From positions 1 to 64,000 of the forward strand of contig NZ_VNFK01000011.1 in the NCBI RefSeq assembly GCF_007786235.1: 64,000 nucleotides of DNA, in the 5' to 3' direction. Position numbers and translations under genes: made by a program. Of the stretch, positions 26,015 through 34,667 are shown piece after piece. Every line of letters starts with the position of its first letter. Within the stretch, counting starts at the first letter, position 1. Source of the DNA: Paenarthrobacter nitroguajacolicus (lineage in GTDB: Bacteria; Actinomycetota; Actinomycetes; Actinomycetales; Micrococcaceae). Under the pieces are notes generated by a model. The model did not search any database and was not told the DNA's origin. It saw only the letters and a program-made list of their open reading frames with translations.

Positions 26015-26675
26015 GGGACAACTCTCCAATCTGCTGGTTTGCCAGCGCTTTGCCGGTCCTGTGAGGACGCTGTGAACTCAACACTAGCGAGGTGGGAGTC
26101 CGGCGTGGTGAAGCTAGGGATAGGCCTGACGGGCTGTTTCTACAGCTTGTAGCAGATTTCGGGCAGGAAATTGTCGAAGGAGACTACCCGCGATTGGACA
26201 ACAACTGTTTCAGATCGTGAGATTCCGCTCGAGGGTGGTTCGTGGGAACCAAGGTGCACATGATGCCCTATTTGCCGAAGATCATTCACTGGATTGCTAA
26301 TATTTCGTGTCTCAGCCGAATGAAATGGCATTCATTTATGGCGTCCAGTGAATTGTGATTTGCGACACAATAGACCTCTACGTCTCAAAATGTGGACGGT
26401 TCGGCGCTTTGTTACTTGCGTGTTGCCATTGTTACGTTGCACACTTCCAATGTGAACAAGAACTCAACAGCACCTGCAGCCGCAGCAACCTGGCCCAGCA
26501 CACCCGCTGGCCATGATGACCGCTGTTGTCGAATGCAAGCCTAACTTTCCACCCCAAGAAGTTTCAGGCATTCGCCCCCTAGCCCAGCGTTGGGCGCCCC
26601 TCCCCAAACTCATTGCGGGGACAACCAGCATTCGAAGCCGCGATGACGGCTATTCACTTTTGAGGTAAGCACTCC
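26015..26675. other. long divergent intergenic region
   Basis: About 660 bp between the divergent response-regulator and winged-helix genes, distinctly AT-richer than its surroundings at 26140-26450. It must carry both promoters. It contains one short reading frame (26452-26544) and a GC-rich stretch with gggcgcc near 26590. No RNA family, tRNA or terminator was recognised. Confidence 0.5.
26452..26544 (+). CDS. possible 30-residue leader peptide
   Basis: GTG start with no ribosome site, Ala/Pro-rich (STAPAAAATWPSTPAG) and ending HDDRCCRMQA. The gap to the winged-helix gene is 131 nt. The lack of a ribosome site would fit a leaderless mRNA, which is common in actinobacteria, and two adjacent Cys codons near the end could sense charging. 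No homology can be claimed, and it could be chance. Confidence 0.2.
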   Translation: MNKNSTAPAAAATWPSTPAGHDDRCCRMQA

Positions 26676-27542
26676 ATGTCAGTTGCATCTGGATACGTCC
26701 ACATCTCCGTCCGTAACGCCAACAAGGCCGCGTCAAACGCAGGGCTCCGCCCCGGCTTCGGCAACCGCCCCGGCTATGCTCCTGCCCAGCAAGGCGCAGG
26801 CCAGCAGGCTCCCGGTTACGTGCCGCAGGGCTACAACCCCAACTCCTATGGCCAGTTGCGCGCAGTACCCACCGCCGAGCCGGCACCCATGACTGCGCCC
26901 ACCCCGGTGATCGCCCAGTCGGACAGGCTCCGCCCTGTTGCCAACGACAACGTGGCCCGCGGCTTTGTGCTCTACATGGGCATTGACGAAGAAACCGCCG
27001 CTGCGGCCGGAACATCCATTGCCAAGCTCGCCCAGGAAATCCGGGCCTACGCACAGTCCCTCGTGACCGGTGCCGAGAGCTACGCCGCCGTCGCCGTGGC
27101 CCCCGCCGGGGCACCCGGGTCCGCGCTCGACGTCGTGCGTTCCACCTTTGGTGACCCGACGGTGGCCTCCCGCCAGCGCACCGAAGCCGCCCGCCCCGCG
27201 CCGCAGCAGGAATCCCGTCCGTCGGGCGTACTGATCGACCTTGCGCGCCGCGAAGTCCACCTGGACGGCGAGTCGCTGAACCTGACGTTCAAGGAATTCG
27301 AACTCCTCAACTACCTCGTGGAAAACGGCACCCGCACCGTTGGCCGCGATGAGCTGCTCGAGGGTCTGTGGCGCAACGCCGAAGAGGTGCCGAACGAACG
27401 CACCATCGATGTCCACATCCGCCGCCTCCGGTCCAAGCTTGGCCGCCTGGCCAATACGGTCCGCACGGTCCGTGGGCAGGGCTACCGCTTCTACGAGCAC
27501 CCCGAAGTCATCGTCTGGGCCGCTCCGGAATACTCGATCTAA
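26676..27542 (+). CDS. orphan winged-helix (OmpR-type DNA-binding domain) regulator without receiver
   Basis: 288 residues. Residues 1-85 are Gly/Pro/Gln-rich (RPGFGNRPGYAPAQQGAG) and probably disordered. A small domain of unknown type lies at about 90-155 (ARGFVLYMGIDEETAAAAG). The trans_reg_C winged helix is at about 188-280: LIDLARREVHLDG, LTFKEFELLNYLVENGTRTV, RTIDVHIRRLRSKLG and VRTVRGQGYRFYEHP. There is no receiver domain and no phospho-Asp, so it is not a normal response regulator. It is divergent from the two-component pair across 660 bp. The target genes are unknown. Confidence 0.8.
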   Translation: MSVASGYVHISVRNANKAASNAGLRPGFGNRPGYAPAQQGAGQQAPGYVPQGYNPNSYGQLRAVPTAEPAPMTAPTPVIAQSDRLRPVANDNVARGFVLYMGIDEETAAAAGTSIAKLAQEIRAYAQSLVTGAESYAAVAVAPAGAPGSALDVVRSTFGDPTVASRQRTEAARPAPQQESRPSGVLIDLARREVHLDGESLNLTFKEFELLNYLVENGTRTVGRDELLEGLWRNAEEVPNERTIDVHIRRLRSKLGRLANTVRTVRGQGYRFYEHPEVIVWAAPEYSI

Positions 27543-27676
27543 GCTACTGCTGCAGCCGAATGGCGGCACCATCCCTCTGCGCAACAACGGCGCTATCGGG
27601 ATGTGCCGCCATCCGTCTTTGGTCGTGCCCAGTGAGCATTGGCCTCCACGGCTAAGGGGGCGGATAGGGTTGGTTT

Positions 27677-28201
27677 ATGAGTGACCATCACATCAAGCGC
27701 CTGGTGATCATGCGGCATGCCAAGGCTGATTGGCCCATGGGCGTTCCGGATCATGAACGTCCGTTGGAGGAACGTGGCCACCGCGAGGCCCCCCTTGCCG
27801 GCAAATGGCTGCTCAAGCACGGTGTGGTTCCCGATTTCATCCTGTGCTCTTCAGCGCTGAGGACCCGCCAGACCTGCACCTGGGTGTGCGATGAGCTCGG
27901 AGACAAGGCACCGACGCCCAAACTTGAGGACGGTCTGTACTCCGCTTCGGCCAACCGCATGTTGACGGTCATCAACCACGTTCCAGACACAGTGACCACG
28001 TTGATGGTCATTTCCCACATGCCCGGGGTCCAGGACCTCGCCATGCACCTGGCTTCCCGCGATTCGGACCACGACGCGTATATGGATGCCGCTACCCGCT
28101 ACCCAACGAGTGCGTTGACGGTAATGGAAACGGAAAAGACGTGGGCTGAACTCGATGGGCAGGATGCTCGGCTGACGCACTTCAAGGTGCCCCGCCACTA
28201 G
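27677..28201 (+). CDS. SixA-like histidine phosphatase
   Basis: 174 residues. The phosphohistidine motif is LVIMRHAKADWP near residues 9-20 (R-H-A/G type), followed by DHERPLEERGHREA, LCSSALRTRQT, an acidic SASANRML region and the second His in VISHMPGVQDLA near 116. This is the short SixA branch of the histidine phosphatase family, which removes phosphate from phosphohistidine proteins. The partner is unknown. Convergent with the next gene, with only 3 nt between the stops. Confidence 0.88.
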   Translation: MSDHHIKRLVIMRHAKADWPMGVPDHERPLEERGHREAPLAGKWLLKHGVVPDFILCSSALRTRQTCTWVCDELGDKAPTPKLEDGLYSASANRMLTVINHVPDTVTTLMVISHMPGVQDLAMHLASRDSDHDAYMDAATRYPTSALTVMETEKTWAELDGQDARLTHFKVPRH

Positions 28202-28204
28202 CCA

Positions 28205-28531
28205 CTATTGCGAGCTGCTTGGGTCTCCGTAGGCCAGCTGCGGCATGCACATGCAGCGAAGCTCGAACACCGGCAACCCCGCGGCTTCCTCGCCGTGGCC
28301 CGTGGCGATCAGGTATTCGCCGTCGAACATGTACACCGGCAATTGGGGTGCCATGTAGTCGTTGTATCGACTCGGGTAGACCCATTGCCCGCGGATATCG
28401 AAGGCGGGTAGCGCGTAGGTATCCCGGCGATTGTGGGCGCTCGGATAGAGTCCGTCGTCGATCATGATGTAGCTGGCCAGGCCATACGTGTGGTGGTGGT
28501 TCATGTCGGTTGGAAATAGGATCGCTTCCAC
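28205..28531 (-). CDS. 108-residue unknown protein behind an iron box
   Basis: Start is GTG 28531 with gaagggg about 10 nt upstream; an ATG ten codons on would be the alternative. The protein is soluble, without signal or membrane segments, and rich in Tyr, His, Met and Asp: MNHHHTYGLASYIM, DGLYPSAHNRRDTY, VYPSRYNDYMAPQLPVYMFD, then ELRCMCMPQL near the end. The HHH cluster and the C-M-C-M element could bind metal, but this is inference. No family was recognised. The iron box 58 bp upstream indicates DtxR/IdeR-type control, so an iron-related role is likely. Confidence 0.65.
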   Translation of the reverse strand: MEAILFPTDMNHHHTYGLASYIMIDDGLYPSAHNRRDTYALPAFDIRGQWVYPSRYNDYMAPQLPVYMFDGEYLIATGHGEEAAGLPVFELRCMCMPQLAYGDPSSSQ

Positions 28532-28588
28532 AGTGCGGGCCCCTTCAAAGAGTCGACGGCCGCGCTCCGGGACGGCGCGGCAGCTAGG

Positions 28589-28607
28589 TAAGGTTAGCCT
28601 AAGCTAA
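28589..28607. promoter_or_regulatory. DtxR/IdeR-type iron box
   Basis: The 19-bp site TAAGGTTAGCCTAAGCTAA matches the established actinobacterial iron-box consensus TTAGGTTAGSCTAACCTAA at 17 of 19 positions. It is a near palindrome. It lies 58 bp upstream of the start of the 108-residue gene and beyond the stop of the LysR gene, so the target is the former. With iron, the DtxR/IdeR/DmdR repressor would block transcription. Confidence 0.8.
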
Positions 28608-28647
28608 CATCTGCCCGACGGTCGAATGTTCCAGAGTGTGACATTCG

Positions 28648-29568
28648 TCAAACTTGCGGAACGGGCAGTTCCCGGGCGGCCACTTCCCGCAACAGGCGTA
28701 CGGCGTGCCGGATATTGGGGCTGGCCGTCATGGTCTTCCGATAAACGATCCCCACTGAACGCTGTTGCACTGGATTGACCACCGGAACAGCCACCACGCC
28801 GGCCGGCAGCGCGGGCCTGCCAAGCCGTGGAACCAGCGCGATCGCAACCCCTTGCTCCACCATGGCGATGTGCGTGGAGAAGTCAGGATCGTAGACGCGG
28901 ATGTCCGGAACCCGGCCAAGGCCGGCGAAGATCTGCAGAAGTGCCTCGTTGCAGATGGCGCCCGCCGGGGTGCTGATCCAGGTCTCATCCAGCAGGTCTT
29001 CACGCTCGACGGCGGCACGCCCCGCCAGGGCGTGGGTGCTGTTGACGAGCACGTCGGCTTGGTCGATGCAGAGGTCCTCGTGCACCAGGTTGTCCGGGAT
29101 CACCAGGGGGACTGAGTTCCAATTGTGCACCACGGCGAGTTCAGCCTCGCCCGAGGCCACCCGCTGGACGGCTTCACGGGGATCCTCTGCCAGCACGGTG
29201 ACGTCCAGCGTGGACTGAGTGGCGGCCAGGCGACCCAGGACTGGCCCCACCAACCCACGGCAGGCCGTGGAGAATGCCACCAGTCGCAGCAGCCCGGAGG
29301 GCTTCGAAGGATCGGCCAAAAGGGTGGCTTGCAGTTCCTCCAGCTCACCCATGATCCGCCGGCCGTAGCCAGCAAGCGCCAGGCCGCGCTCCGTCAGCAG
29401 CACCCCGCGGCCGTTGCGCTCAAGGACCGCTACGCCAGTCTGCTTTTCGAGTTTCTTGATCTGCTGCGAGACCGCGGACGGGCTGTACCCCATCACATCG
29501 GAAGCGGCCACCACGGATCCATGCTGTTCCACTGCGACGAGGGCCCGCAAAGCTGAAATGTCGATCAT
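28648..29568 (-). CDS. LysR-family transcriptional regulator
   Basis: 306 residues, normal length. The N-terminal winged helix is ALRALVAVEQHGSVVAASDV with SPSAVSQQIKKLEKQTGVAV, and the effector-binding domain follows from about 90 (RLVAFSTACRGLVGP, then VALVPRLG near 240). It diverges from an EamA transporter gene with 72 nt between the starts. That is the classic arrangement of a LysR regulator controlling a neighbouring exporter. The ligand is unknown. Confidence 0.92.
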   Translation of the reverse strand: MIDISALRALVAVEQHGSVVAASDVMGYSPSAVSQQIKKLEKQTGVAVLERNGRGVLLTERGLALAGYGRRIMGELEELQATLLADPSKPSGLLRLVAFSTACRGLVGPVLGRLAATQSTLDVTVLAEDPREAVQRVASGEAELAVVHNWNSVPLVIPDNLVHEDLCIDQADVLVNSTHALAGRAAVEREDLLDETWISTPAGAICNEALLQIFAGLGRVPDIRVYDPDFSTHIAMVEQGVAIALVPRLGRPALPAGVVAVPVVNPVQQRSVGIVYRKTMTASPNIRHAVRLLREVAARELPVPQV

Positions 29569-29640
29569 GAAGCAAATCTACTCGGTTCCATACTGAATTC
29601 AACGCTGGTGCTTCATCGGAAAGAGAGTCAAAGTGGAGTT

Positions 29641-30573
29641 GTGAACCTCCGCCACTCCGCCCTTGCCGTCCTGGTTGCCGTCCTCTGGGGCATCAACTTC
29701 GTCGCGATCGACCTTGGCCTGCACGCCAACGGTCGCGATGTCCCGCCACTGCTCTTCGTGGCCATGCGCTTCCTGCTGGTCGTCTTTCCCTTCATCTTCT
29801 TCATCCGGAAACCGGACGTTGGCTGGAAGGCGATCATCGGCGTCGGGCTTTTCATGAGCGCCGGGCAATTCGGCCTCCTGTACCTGGGCATGGCACTCGG
29901 GATGCCTGCCGGGCTGGCATCCCTGGTGTTGCAGGCGCAGGTACTGTTCACTGTCCTGCTGGCGGCCCGGTTCCTTGGCGAGAAGCCCAGCAAGAGGCAG
30001 ATGCTGGGCGTGGTGCTGGGCATCGCGGGCTTGGCGGTGGTGGCGGCGGGGCGAAGCGCCGTGGCTCCCGTGCTTCCGCTGATGATCGTCCTTGCGGCAG
30101 CGTTGTCCTGGGCGATCGGTAACGTGGTGGCCCGGCATACCAAGGCTGCCTCCGGTCTGGGCTTGGTGGTGTGGTCAGGCGCGGTGGTGCCACTTCCGCT
30201 GGCGGGATTGTCGCTGGCGGTGGATGGTCCGGACGCCGTGTGGGCCACGCTCATCGATCTTCAGCCAGCAACCATCCTGAGTGCCATCTACACGGCGGTG
30301 TTTGCCTCACTCGTGGGCTACGGCATCTGGAACCGGCTGTTGTCGCTGTACCCGAGTTCCGACGTCGTGCCCTTCACTTTGCTGGTCCCGGTGGTGGGGA
30401 TGACGGCGGCGTGGCTGGTGCTCAATGAGGTTCCCACGCCCGCCGAAATTACCGGTGGGCTGATCCTGCTCCTCGGCGTGGCCACTGCGGTACTCGGCGC
30501 TGGACGGAAAAGCCAGGCACCGCAAGGGCTCAGCGGAGATCGAAGATGGTCCGGTGCCAGTTCTTCTCGGTAA
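29641..30573 (+). CDS. EamA/DMT-family transporter
   Basis: 310 residues from GTG 29641 (gtggag just upstream); a GTG at 29608 would add 11 residues. Two EamA repeats give ten predicted helices; LAVLVAVLWGINFVAIDLGL opens the first and ALSWAIGNVVARHTKAASGL the second. PVVGMTAAWLVLNEVPTPAEITGG marks the C-terminal end. EamA proteins such as YdeD and RhtA export amino acids and related metabolites. It is probably regulated by the divergent LysR. Its last 44 nt overlap the end of the convergent aldehyde dehydrogenase gene. Confidence 0.9.
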   Translation: MNLRHSALAVLVAVLWGINFVAIDLGLHANGRDVPPLLFVAMRFLLVVFPFIFFIRKPDVGWKAIIGVGLFMSAGQFGLLYLGMALGMPAGLASLVLQAQVLFTVLLAARFLGEKPSKRQMLGVVLGIAGLAVVAAGRSAVAPVLPLMIVLAAALSWAIGNVVARHTKAASGLGLVVWSGAVVPLPLAGLSLAVDGPDAVWATLIDLQPATILSAIYTAVFASLVGYGIWNRLLSLYPSSDVVPFTLLVPVVGMTAAWLVLNEVPTPAEITGGLILLLGVATAVLGAGRKSQAPQGLSGDRRWSGASSSR

Positions 30574-32008
30574 CGTCGTCCAGTTCGAACATCACGTGCT
30601 TCACCTGGGTGTACTCCTCAAAGGAGTATGCGGACATGTCCTTGCCGAAGCCGGATTGCTTGAAACCGCCGTGGGGCATCTCGGAAATGATGGGCACGTG
30701 GTCGTTGACCCACACGCACCCGGCCTTGATCTCGCGGGTGGCACGCAAGGCCCGCTGCAGGTTGTTCGTCCAGGCTGACGCGGCCAGGCCATAGACGGTG
30801 TGGTTGGCCAGCTGGATGGCTTCGTCGTCGGTGTCGAAGGGGAGAACCACCAGGACGGGGCCGAAGACTTCGTCCCGTACGATCTCCGAGTCAGGCGCCG
30901 CATCAACCACCACTGTGGGCCGATAGAAGGCGCCCTTTTCAAGGCGGCCATCGATGGGAGCGTAGCCGCCCGCCACAATCTTGCTGTAACTGCGTGCGCG
31001 CTCCACCATGCCCGCCACGTGGTCCCGCTGCTTGAAGGACACCAGGGGGCCGAGGTCCACATCGGTGTCTCCGGGGGCGCCCAGGACGATCCCCTCGAAG
31101 CGGGCAGCGAGTTTCGCCACGAACTCCTCGTAAACGCTCCGGTGAACGATGGCCCGCGTGGCCGCCGTGCAGTCCTGGCCAGTGTTGATGAGCGAACCCG
31201 CCACGGCGCCGTGCACAGCGGCGTCCAGGTTGGCGTCGTCGAACACCACAAACGGTGCCTTCCCGCCCAACTCGAGATGCACGCGCTTGGCGTTGACGGC
31301 CGCAGCCTCCAGGACGGTGCGGCCAATGGCGGTGGACCCCGTGAACGAGACCATATCCACGTTGGGATGCCGCATGAGGGCCGCGCCCACTGTGGCGCCG
31401 TCGCCCACCACCACGTTCACCACGCCGTCGGGCAGTCCCGCATCGCTGAGCGCTTGGGCGAACATCAGCGCGGTCAGTGGCGTGATCTCGGCGGGCTTCA
31501 GGATGATGGTGTTCCCCGCAGCGATGGCAGGCAGGATCTTCCACGCCGCCATCTGCAGCGGGTAGTTCCACGGCGCAATGGATCCCACCACGCCGATGGG
31601 CTCGCGCCGGATGGACGAGGTGTGATGCGGGGAGTACTCGGCGGTGGCTTTGCCTTCGAGGTGGCGGGCAGCACCGGCGAAGAAGTCGATGTTGTCGATG
31701 GTTCCCGGGACATCGAATTCCCGGGTCAATCGGAGTGGCTTCCCGGTCTGTGAACTCTCAATCCGGCAAAACTCTTCCTTGCGTTCCTCCATGATGCGGG
31801 CGAATTTCTGCAGGATGCCGGCGCGTTCGCCAGGGGCGGTGCGCGACCACGCCGGGAAGGCACTGCGCGCAGCTGCCACCGCGGACTCAAGGTCCGTCAG
31901 CGATGCGAGTCCCACCGATTCCACCACTTCTGAGGTGGCTGGGTTGATGACGTCGAGGCTCTGTCCGGACGTGCCGGGCTGCAGTTTTCCGTTGATGAAC
32001 TGGTGCAT
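30530..32008 (-). CDS. NAD-dependent aldehyde dehydrogenase, gamma-aminobutyraldehyde dehydrogenase type
   Basis: 492 residues from ATG 32008, which fits the family N-terminus (MHQFINGKLQPGTSGQSLDV); the open frame further upstream is not used. Motifs are PWNYPLQMAAWKILPAIAAG near 150-170, FTGSTAIGR near 230, the general base in LELGGKAP near 254, and the catalytic Cys in NTGQDCTAAT near 287. SEMPHGGFKQSGFGKDMS lies near the end. The closest type is PatD/YdcW-like aminoaldehyde dehydrogenase. With the PuuB-like oxidase and amidohydrolase nearby it would oxidise the aldehyde made from an amine. It follows the TetR gene in the same direction. Confidence 0.87.
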   Translation of the reverse strand: MHQFINGKLQPGTSGQSLDVINPATSEVVESVGLASLTDLESAVAAARSAFPAWSRTAPGERAGILQKFARIMEERKEEFCRIESSQTGKPLRLTREFDVPGTIDNIDFFAGAARHLEGKATAEYSPHHTSSIRREPIGVVGSIAPWNYPLQMAAWKILPAIAAGNTIILKPAEITPLTALMFAQALSDAGLPDGVVNVVVGDGATVGAALMRHPNVDMVSFTGSTAIGRTVLEAAAVNAKRVHLELGGKAPFVVFDDANLDAAVHGAVAGSLINTGQDCTAATRAIVHRSVYEEFVAKLAARFEGIVLGAPGDTDVDLGPLVSFKQRDHVAGMVERARSYSKIVAGGYAPIDGRLEKGAFYRPTVVVDAAPDSEIVRDEVFGPVLVVLPFDTDDEAIQLANHTVYGLAASAWTNNLQRALRATREIKAGCVWVNDHVPIISEMPHGGFKQSGFGKDMSAYSFEEYTQVKHVMFELDDVTEKNWHRTIFDLR

Positions 32009-32118
32009 GGTGCCATGCTTTCCCTGCCGGGCGTCAGTGCCAGGGCAGTGCTGAATGAACGACGCCGGAGGTGTCGTCGTGCGGTTAGGGCGGGTTGCGT
32101 GGGTGGCCAGGCAGGCGG

Positions 32119-32796
32119 TCAGGCCTGCGTGCTTTCGCGCTCGGCGCTGTCCAGGATGGCTGCGAGGCCGGCCTGGAAGGCCTTGAGGGAATCGAGGGTT
32201 TGCAGTGCTGCGTGGTGCTTTTCGAGGAGCGGGTGCCCTGAAATACGTGTGAAGACCCGGGGGTTGAGCCAGGGATCGTGGCCCTCGGAGTCCGGGAGTC
32301 GCTGGATCTCCACCGCAATCCCGGCGCCCAGTGCGAGGGTGTAGCTTTCCAAAGCGGCGTAGTAGTGCACTACGCGGTCTTCGGCCAGCCCGGCGTCGGT
32401 GAGGCATTGCAGGACGAACTCGATGGCCTTGAGTTCGCCGGGGCCGTAGGTATCCGTGGCGAAGGATTCGCTGCCGAGGGAGGGGTGCTGCATGAAGACC
32501 CTGAGCAGCTCATCCAAGTAGGCCTCAAGCCGGGTACGCCAGTCCTGATCGCGTGCCGATGCCAGGGTGCGCTCCACCGACGTCATGAACAACTGGTCCA
32601 GTGCCGCCCGGACGATGGCGTCGCGGTTGCGGAAATGCCGGTAGACCGCGGTGGCGTCTACCTCAAGTTCCTGTCCCAGCCTGCGGACGGTCAGCCGCTC
32701 GCCGAGTTCCTGGCTGGAAATCCGGAGGACAGCGTCAATGATCGTGGCCGGGTCCAGGCGCCTGCGGCGGTCCGTCGACTGTGCTGGCTGCACCAT
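32119..32796 (-). CDS. TetR/AcrR-family regulator of the amine/amide catabolic locus
   Basis: 225 residues. The N-terminal HTH is RRLDPATIIDAVLRISSQEL with ERLTVRRLGQELEVDATAVYRHFRNRDAIV, the standard TetR form (VYRHF). The C-terminal ligand domain is of the TetR_C type. It heads the leftward unit with the aldehyde dehydrogenase and diverges from the amidohydrolase-ABC-oxidase unit. Two palindromes in the 179-bp gap are probable operators, so it likely represses both directions until the substrate binds. Confidence 0.9.
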   Translation of the reverse strand: MVQPAQSTDRRRRLDPATIIDAVLRISSQELGERLTVRRLGQELEVDATAVYRHFRNRDAIVRAALDQLFMTSVERTLASARDQDWRTRLEAYLDELLRVFMQHPSLGSESFATDTYGPGELKAIEFVLQCLTDAGLAEDRVVHYYAALESYTLALGAGIAVEIQRLPDSEGHDPWLNPRVFTRISGHPLLEKHHAALQTLDSLKAFQAGLAAILDSAERESTQA

Positions 32797-32823
32797 CAGT
32801 TTGTCCGCCTTCCATGCGTTCCC

Positions 32824-32838
32824 GGTTGATTATCAACC
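32824..32838. promoter_or_regulatory. palindromic operator, 28 bp upstream of the TetR gene
   Basis: GGTTGATTATCAACC is a perfect 7+1+7 palindrome. It is placed where binding would block transcription of the TetR/aldehyde dehydrogenase unit. Its GTTGA/TCAAC half-sites also appear in the second palindrome at 32897-32911. Confidence 0.6.
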
Positions 32839-32896
32839 TACATGATTCATGGCTGCCTCCTTCCGAGGACCAGTCAAAGTCTTTGTCAGCACTGAT

Positions 32897-32936
32897 GTCA
32901 ACACTGTTGACTTAATTGTGATCCGGCTCATAGTCT
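32897..32936 (+). promoter_or_regulatory. promoter with overlapping palindrome before the amidohydrolase operon
   Basis: The palindrome GTCAACACTGTTGAC (32897-32911) overlaps a -35 like TTGACT (32907-32912). Eighteen bases later a -10 like TAGTCT (32931-32936) follows, 40 bp before the GTG of the amidohydrolase. The overlap of palindrome and -35 is what a TetR repressor site would look like. Confidence 0.6.
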
Positions 32937-32975
32937 GTCTCGCAGAGTTGAATTTCCCCACGAAAGGACTCGAAC

Positions 32976-34667
32976 GTGCACGCAGAGATTTTGTTTGAGA
33001 ACGGATGGGTGTACACCGGCAACGACGCCGGCCCCATCCGGGCAAACCTGGCCATCGCGGATGGACGGATCATCGCCGTCGGCAGCCCCGAGGCCGTCAA
33101 CGGAACTGCCGCACCGGACACCCGCCGGGTGGACTTGGACGGCCAGTTACTGGTCCCGGGCTTCCAGGATGCCCATATCCACCCGATCTTCGCCGGCGTC
33201 GAGATGCTGCAATGCGACCTCACGGAGGCGACCACCGCGGAGGAGGCCGTAGCCAAGGTCGCCCGTTACGCTGTGCAAAACCCGGGCCAACCATGGATCC
33301 TCGGTGCGGGCTGGTCCATGGACCTCTTCCCCGGAGGAACGCCGACGCGGGATTTGCTGGATGCTGTGGTGCAGGACAGGCCGGTGTATCTCCAGAACCG
33401 GGACCATCACGGGGCCTGGGCCAATACTGCGGCGTTCGCGGCCGCGGGCATCAGCCGGGACACCCCTGATCCCGCCGGTGGACGTTTTGAGCGCGAGCCG
33501 GACGGCACTCCTGCCGGCACTGTCCATGAAGGTGCCATGGACCTCTTCAACGAGGCCAAACCTGCATTGCCTTACAACCTTGCCTACCAGGGCTTGCTCG
33601 CGTCCCAAGAGCTGTTGCTTTCCCAAGGGATCACCGCCTGGCAGGACGCCTGGGTGCCCATCCCCGAAGGCGACCATGCGGACAACCTCAAGGTCTACAT
33701 GGACGCCGCCAACGCGGGCGACCTCAAAGTGCGGGTCACCGCCTGTCAGTGGTGGGACCGGACGGCGGGCCTGTCCCAGCTGGAAGCCATCGTGGAACGC
33801 CGCGATACCGTCCGGGACTCTTTCAACCCCCTGGTCCTCAGTGCCAACACGGTCAAGGTGATGGTCGATGGAGTCGCCGAGAACTTCACGGCCGCCATGC
33901 ACCACGTCTACCTTGACCACCACGGCCACCATACGGACAACCGCGGCATCGAGTTCTTCGAGACAGGAGAGCTTAAGGAATTCGTGACCGCAATCGACGC
34001 GTCCGGGATGCAGCTCCACTTCCATGCCCTGGGCGACCGTGCCGTGACTGACGCTTTGGACGCCCTCCAAACTGCAAGGGACGCCAACGGTGCCAACGAT
34101 CACCGACACCACCTGGCACATCTGCAAGTGGTCCGCAGCGAGGACACGGCGCGCTTTGCGGAGCTCGGAGCCGCAGCCAACGTGCAGGCTCTCTGGGCTT
34201 GCCACGAGGATCAGCTGGACACCCTGACCCTGCCGTTCCTGGAACCGGGCGCCGAGGCGCGGCACTACCCCTTTGGGGAGCTTGCTGCAGCCGGGGCGCG
34301 ACTGGTGGCCGGAAGCGACTGGCCTGTGTCCACTGCCGATCCGCTCGCCGCTATCCACGTGGCCGTCAACCGCACTGCGCCGGGGGAGGACCTGCCGCCC
34401 CTCGGCCCTGAATCACAGAAACTCAGCCTCAAGCAGATCCTGGATGCCTACACCCAGGGAACGGCGTGGATCAACCATATGGAGGCTGAGACAGGAACCC
34501 TGGAACCCGGGAAGCTTGCTGACTTGGCGGTCCTGGACGTCAACCTCTTCGACCTCCCCCAGCAGGAATTGCACAAGGCGGTGGTGACGCAAACGTGGAT
34601 CGGGGGCGAGTGCGTCTACGACCGCGCGGCAGCCCGCCGGAACCAGCACACTGCGGTGATGCAGTGA
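32976..34667 (+). CDS. amidohydrolase family 3 (YtcJ-like) metal-dependent hydrolase
   Basis: 563 residues from GTG 32976, preceded by cgaaagga. Metal-site motifs are VPGFQDAHIHP (HxH near residue 69), QLHFHALGDRAVTDAL near 347-362, LAHLQVV near 380 and GSDWPVSTADPL near 447. The protein begins with the small beta-domain ILFENGWVYTG typical of this family, whose members cleave amide or formamide bonds. It is the first gene of an operon with a peptide-type ABC transporter and a FAD oxidase, so it may release an amine from an imported amide. The substrate is unknown. Confidence 0.88.
   Translation: MHAEILFENGWVYTGNDAGPIRANLAIADGRIIAVGSPEAVNGTAAPDTRRVDLDGQLLVPGFQDAHIHPIFAGVEMLQCDLTEATTAEEAVAKVARYAVQNPGQPWILGAGWSMDLFPGGTPTRDLLDAVVQDRPVYLQNRDHHGAWANTAAFAAAGISRDTPDPAGGRFEREPDGTPAGTVHEGAMDLFNEAKPALPYNLAYQGLLASQELLLSQGITAWQDAWVPIPEGDHADNLKVYMDAANAGDLKVRVTACQWWDRTAGLSQLEAIVERRDTVRDSFNPLVLSANTVKVMVDGVAENFTAAMHHVYLDHHGHHTDNRGIEFFETGELKEFVTAIDASGMQLHFHALGDRAVTDALDALQTARDANGANDHRHHLAHLQVVRSEDTARFAELGAAANVQALWACHEDQLDTLTLPFLEPGAEARHYPFGELAAAGARLVAGSDWPVSTADPLAAIHVAVNRTAPGEDLPPLGPESQKLSLKQILDAYTQGTAWINHMEAETGTLEPGKLADLAVLDVNLFDLPQQELHKAVVTQTWIGGECVYDRAAARRNQHTAVMQ

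Noticed and set aside
32009..32407. N-terminal extension of the aldehyde dehydrogenase up to 32407
   Set aside because: The extra residues are Arg/Pro-rich, match no family, and overlap the TetR gene; the family N-terminus begins at 32008.
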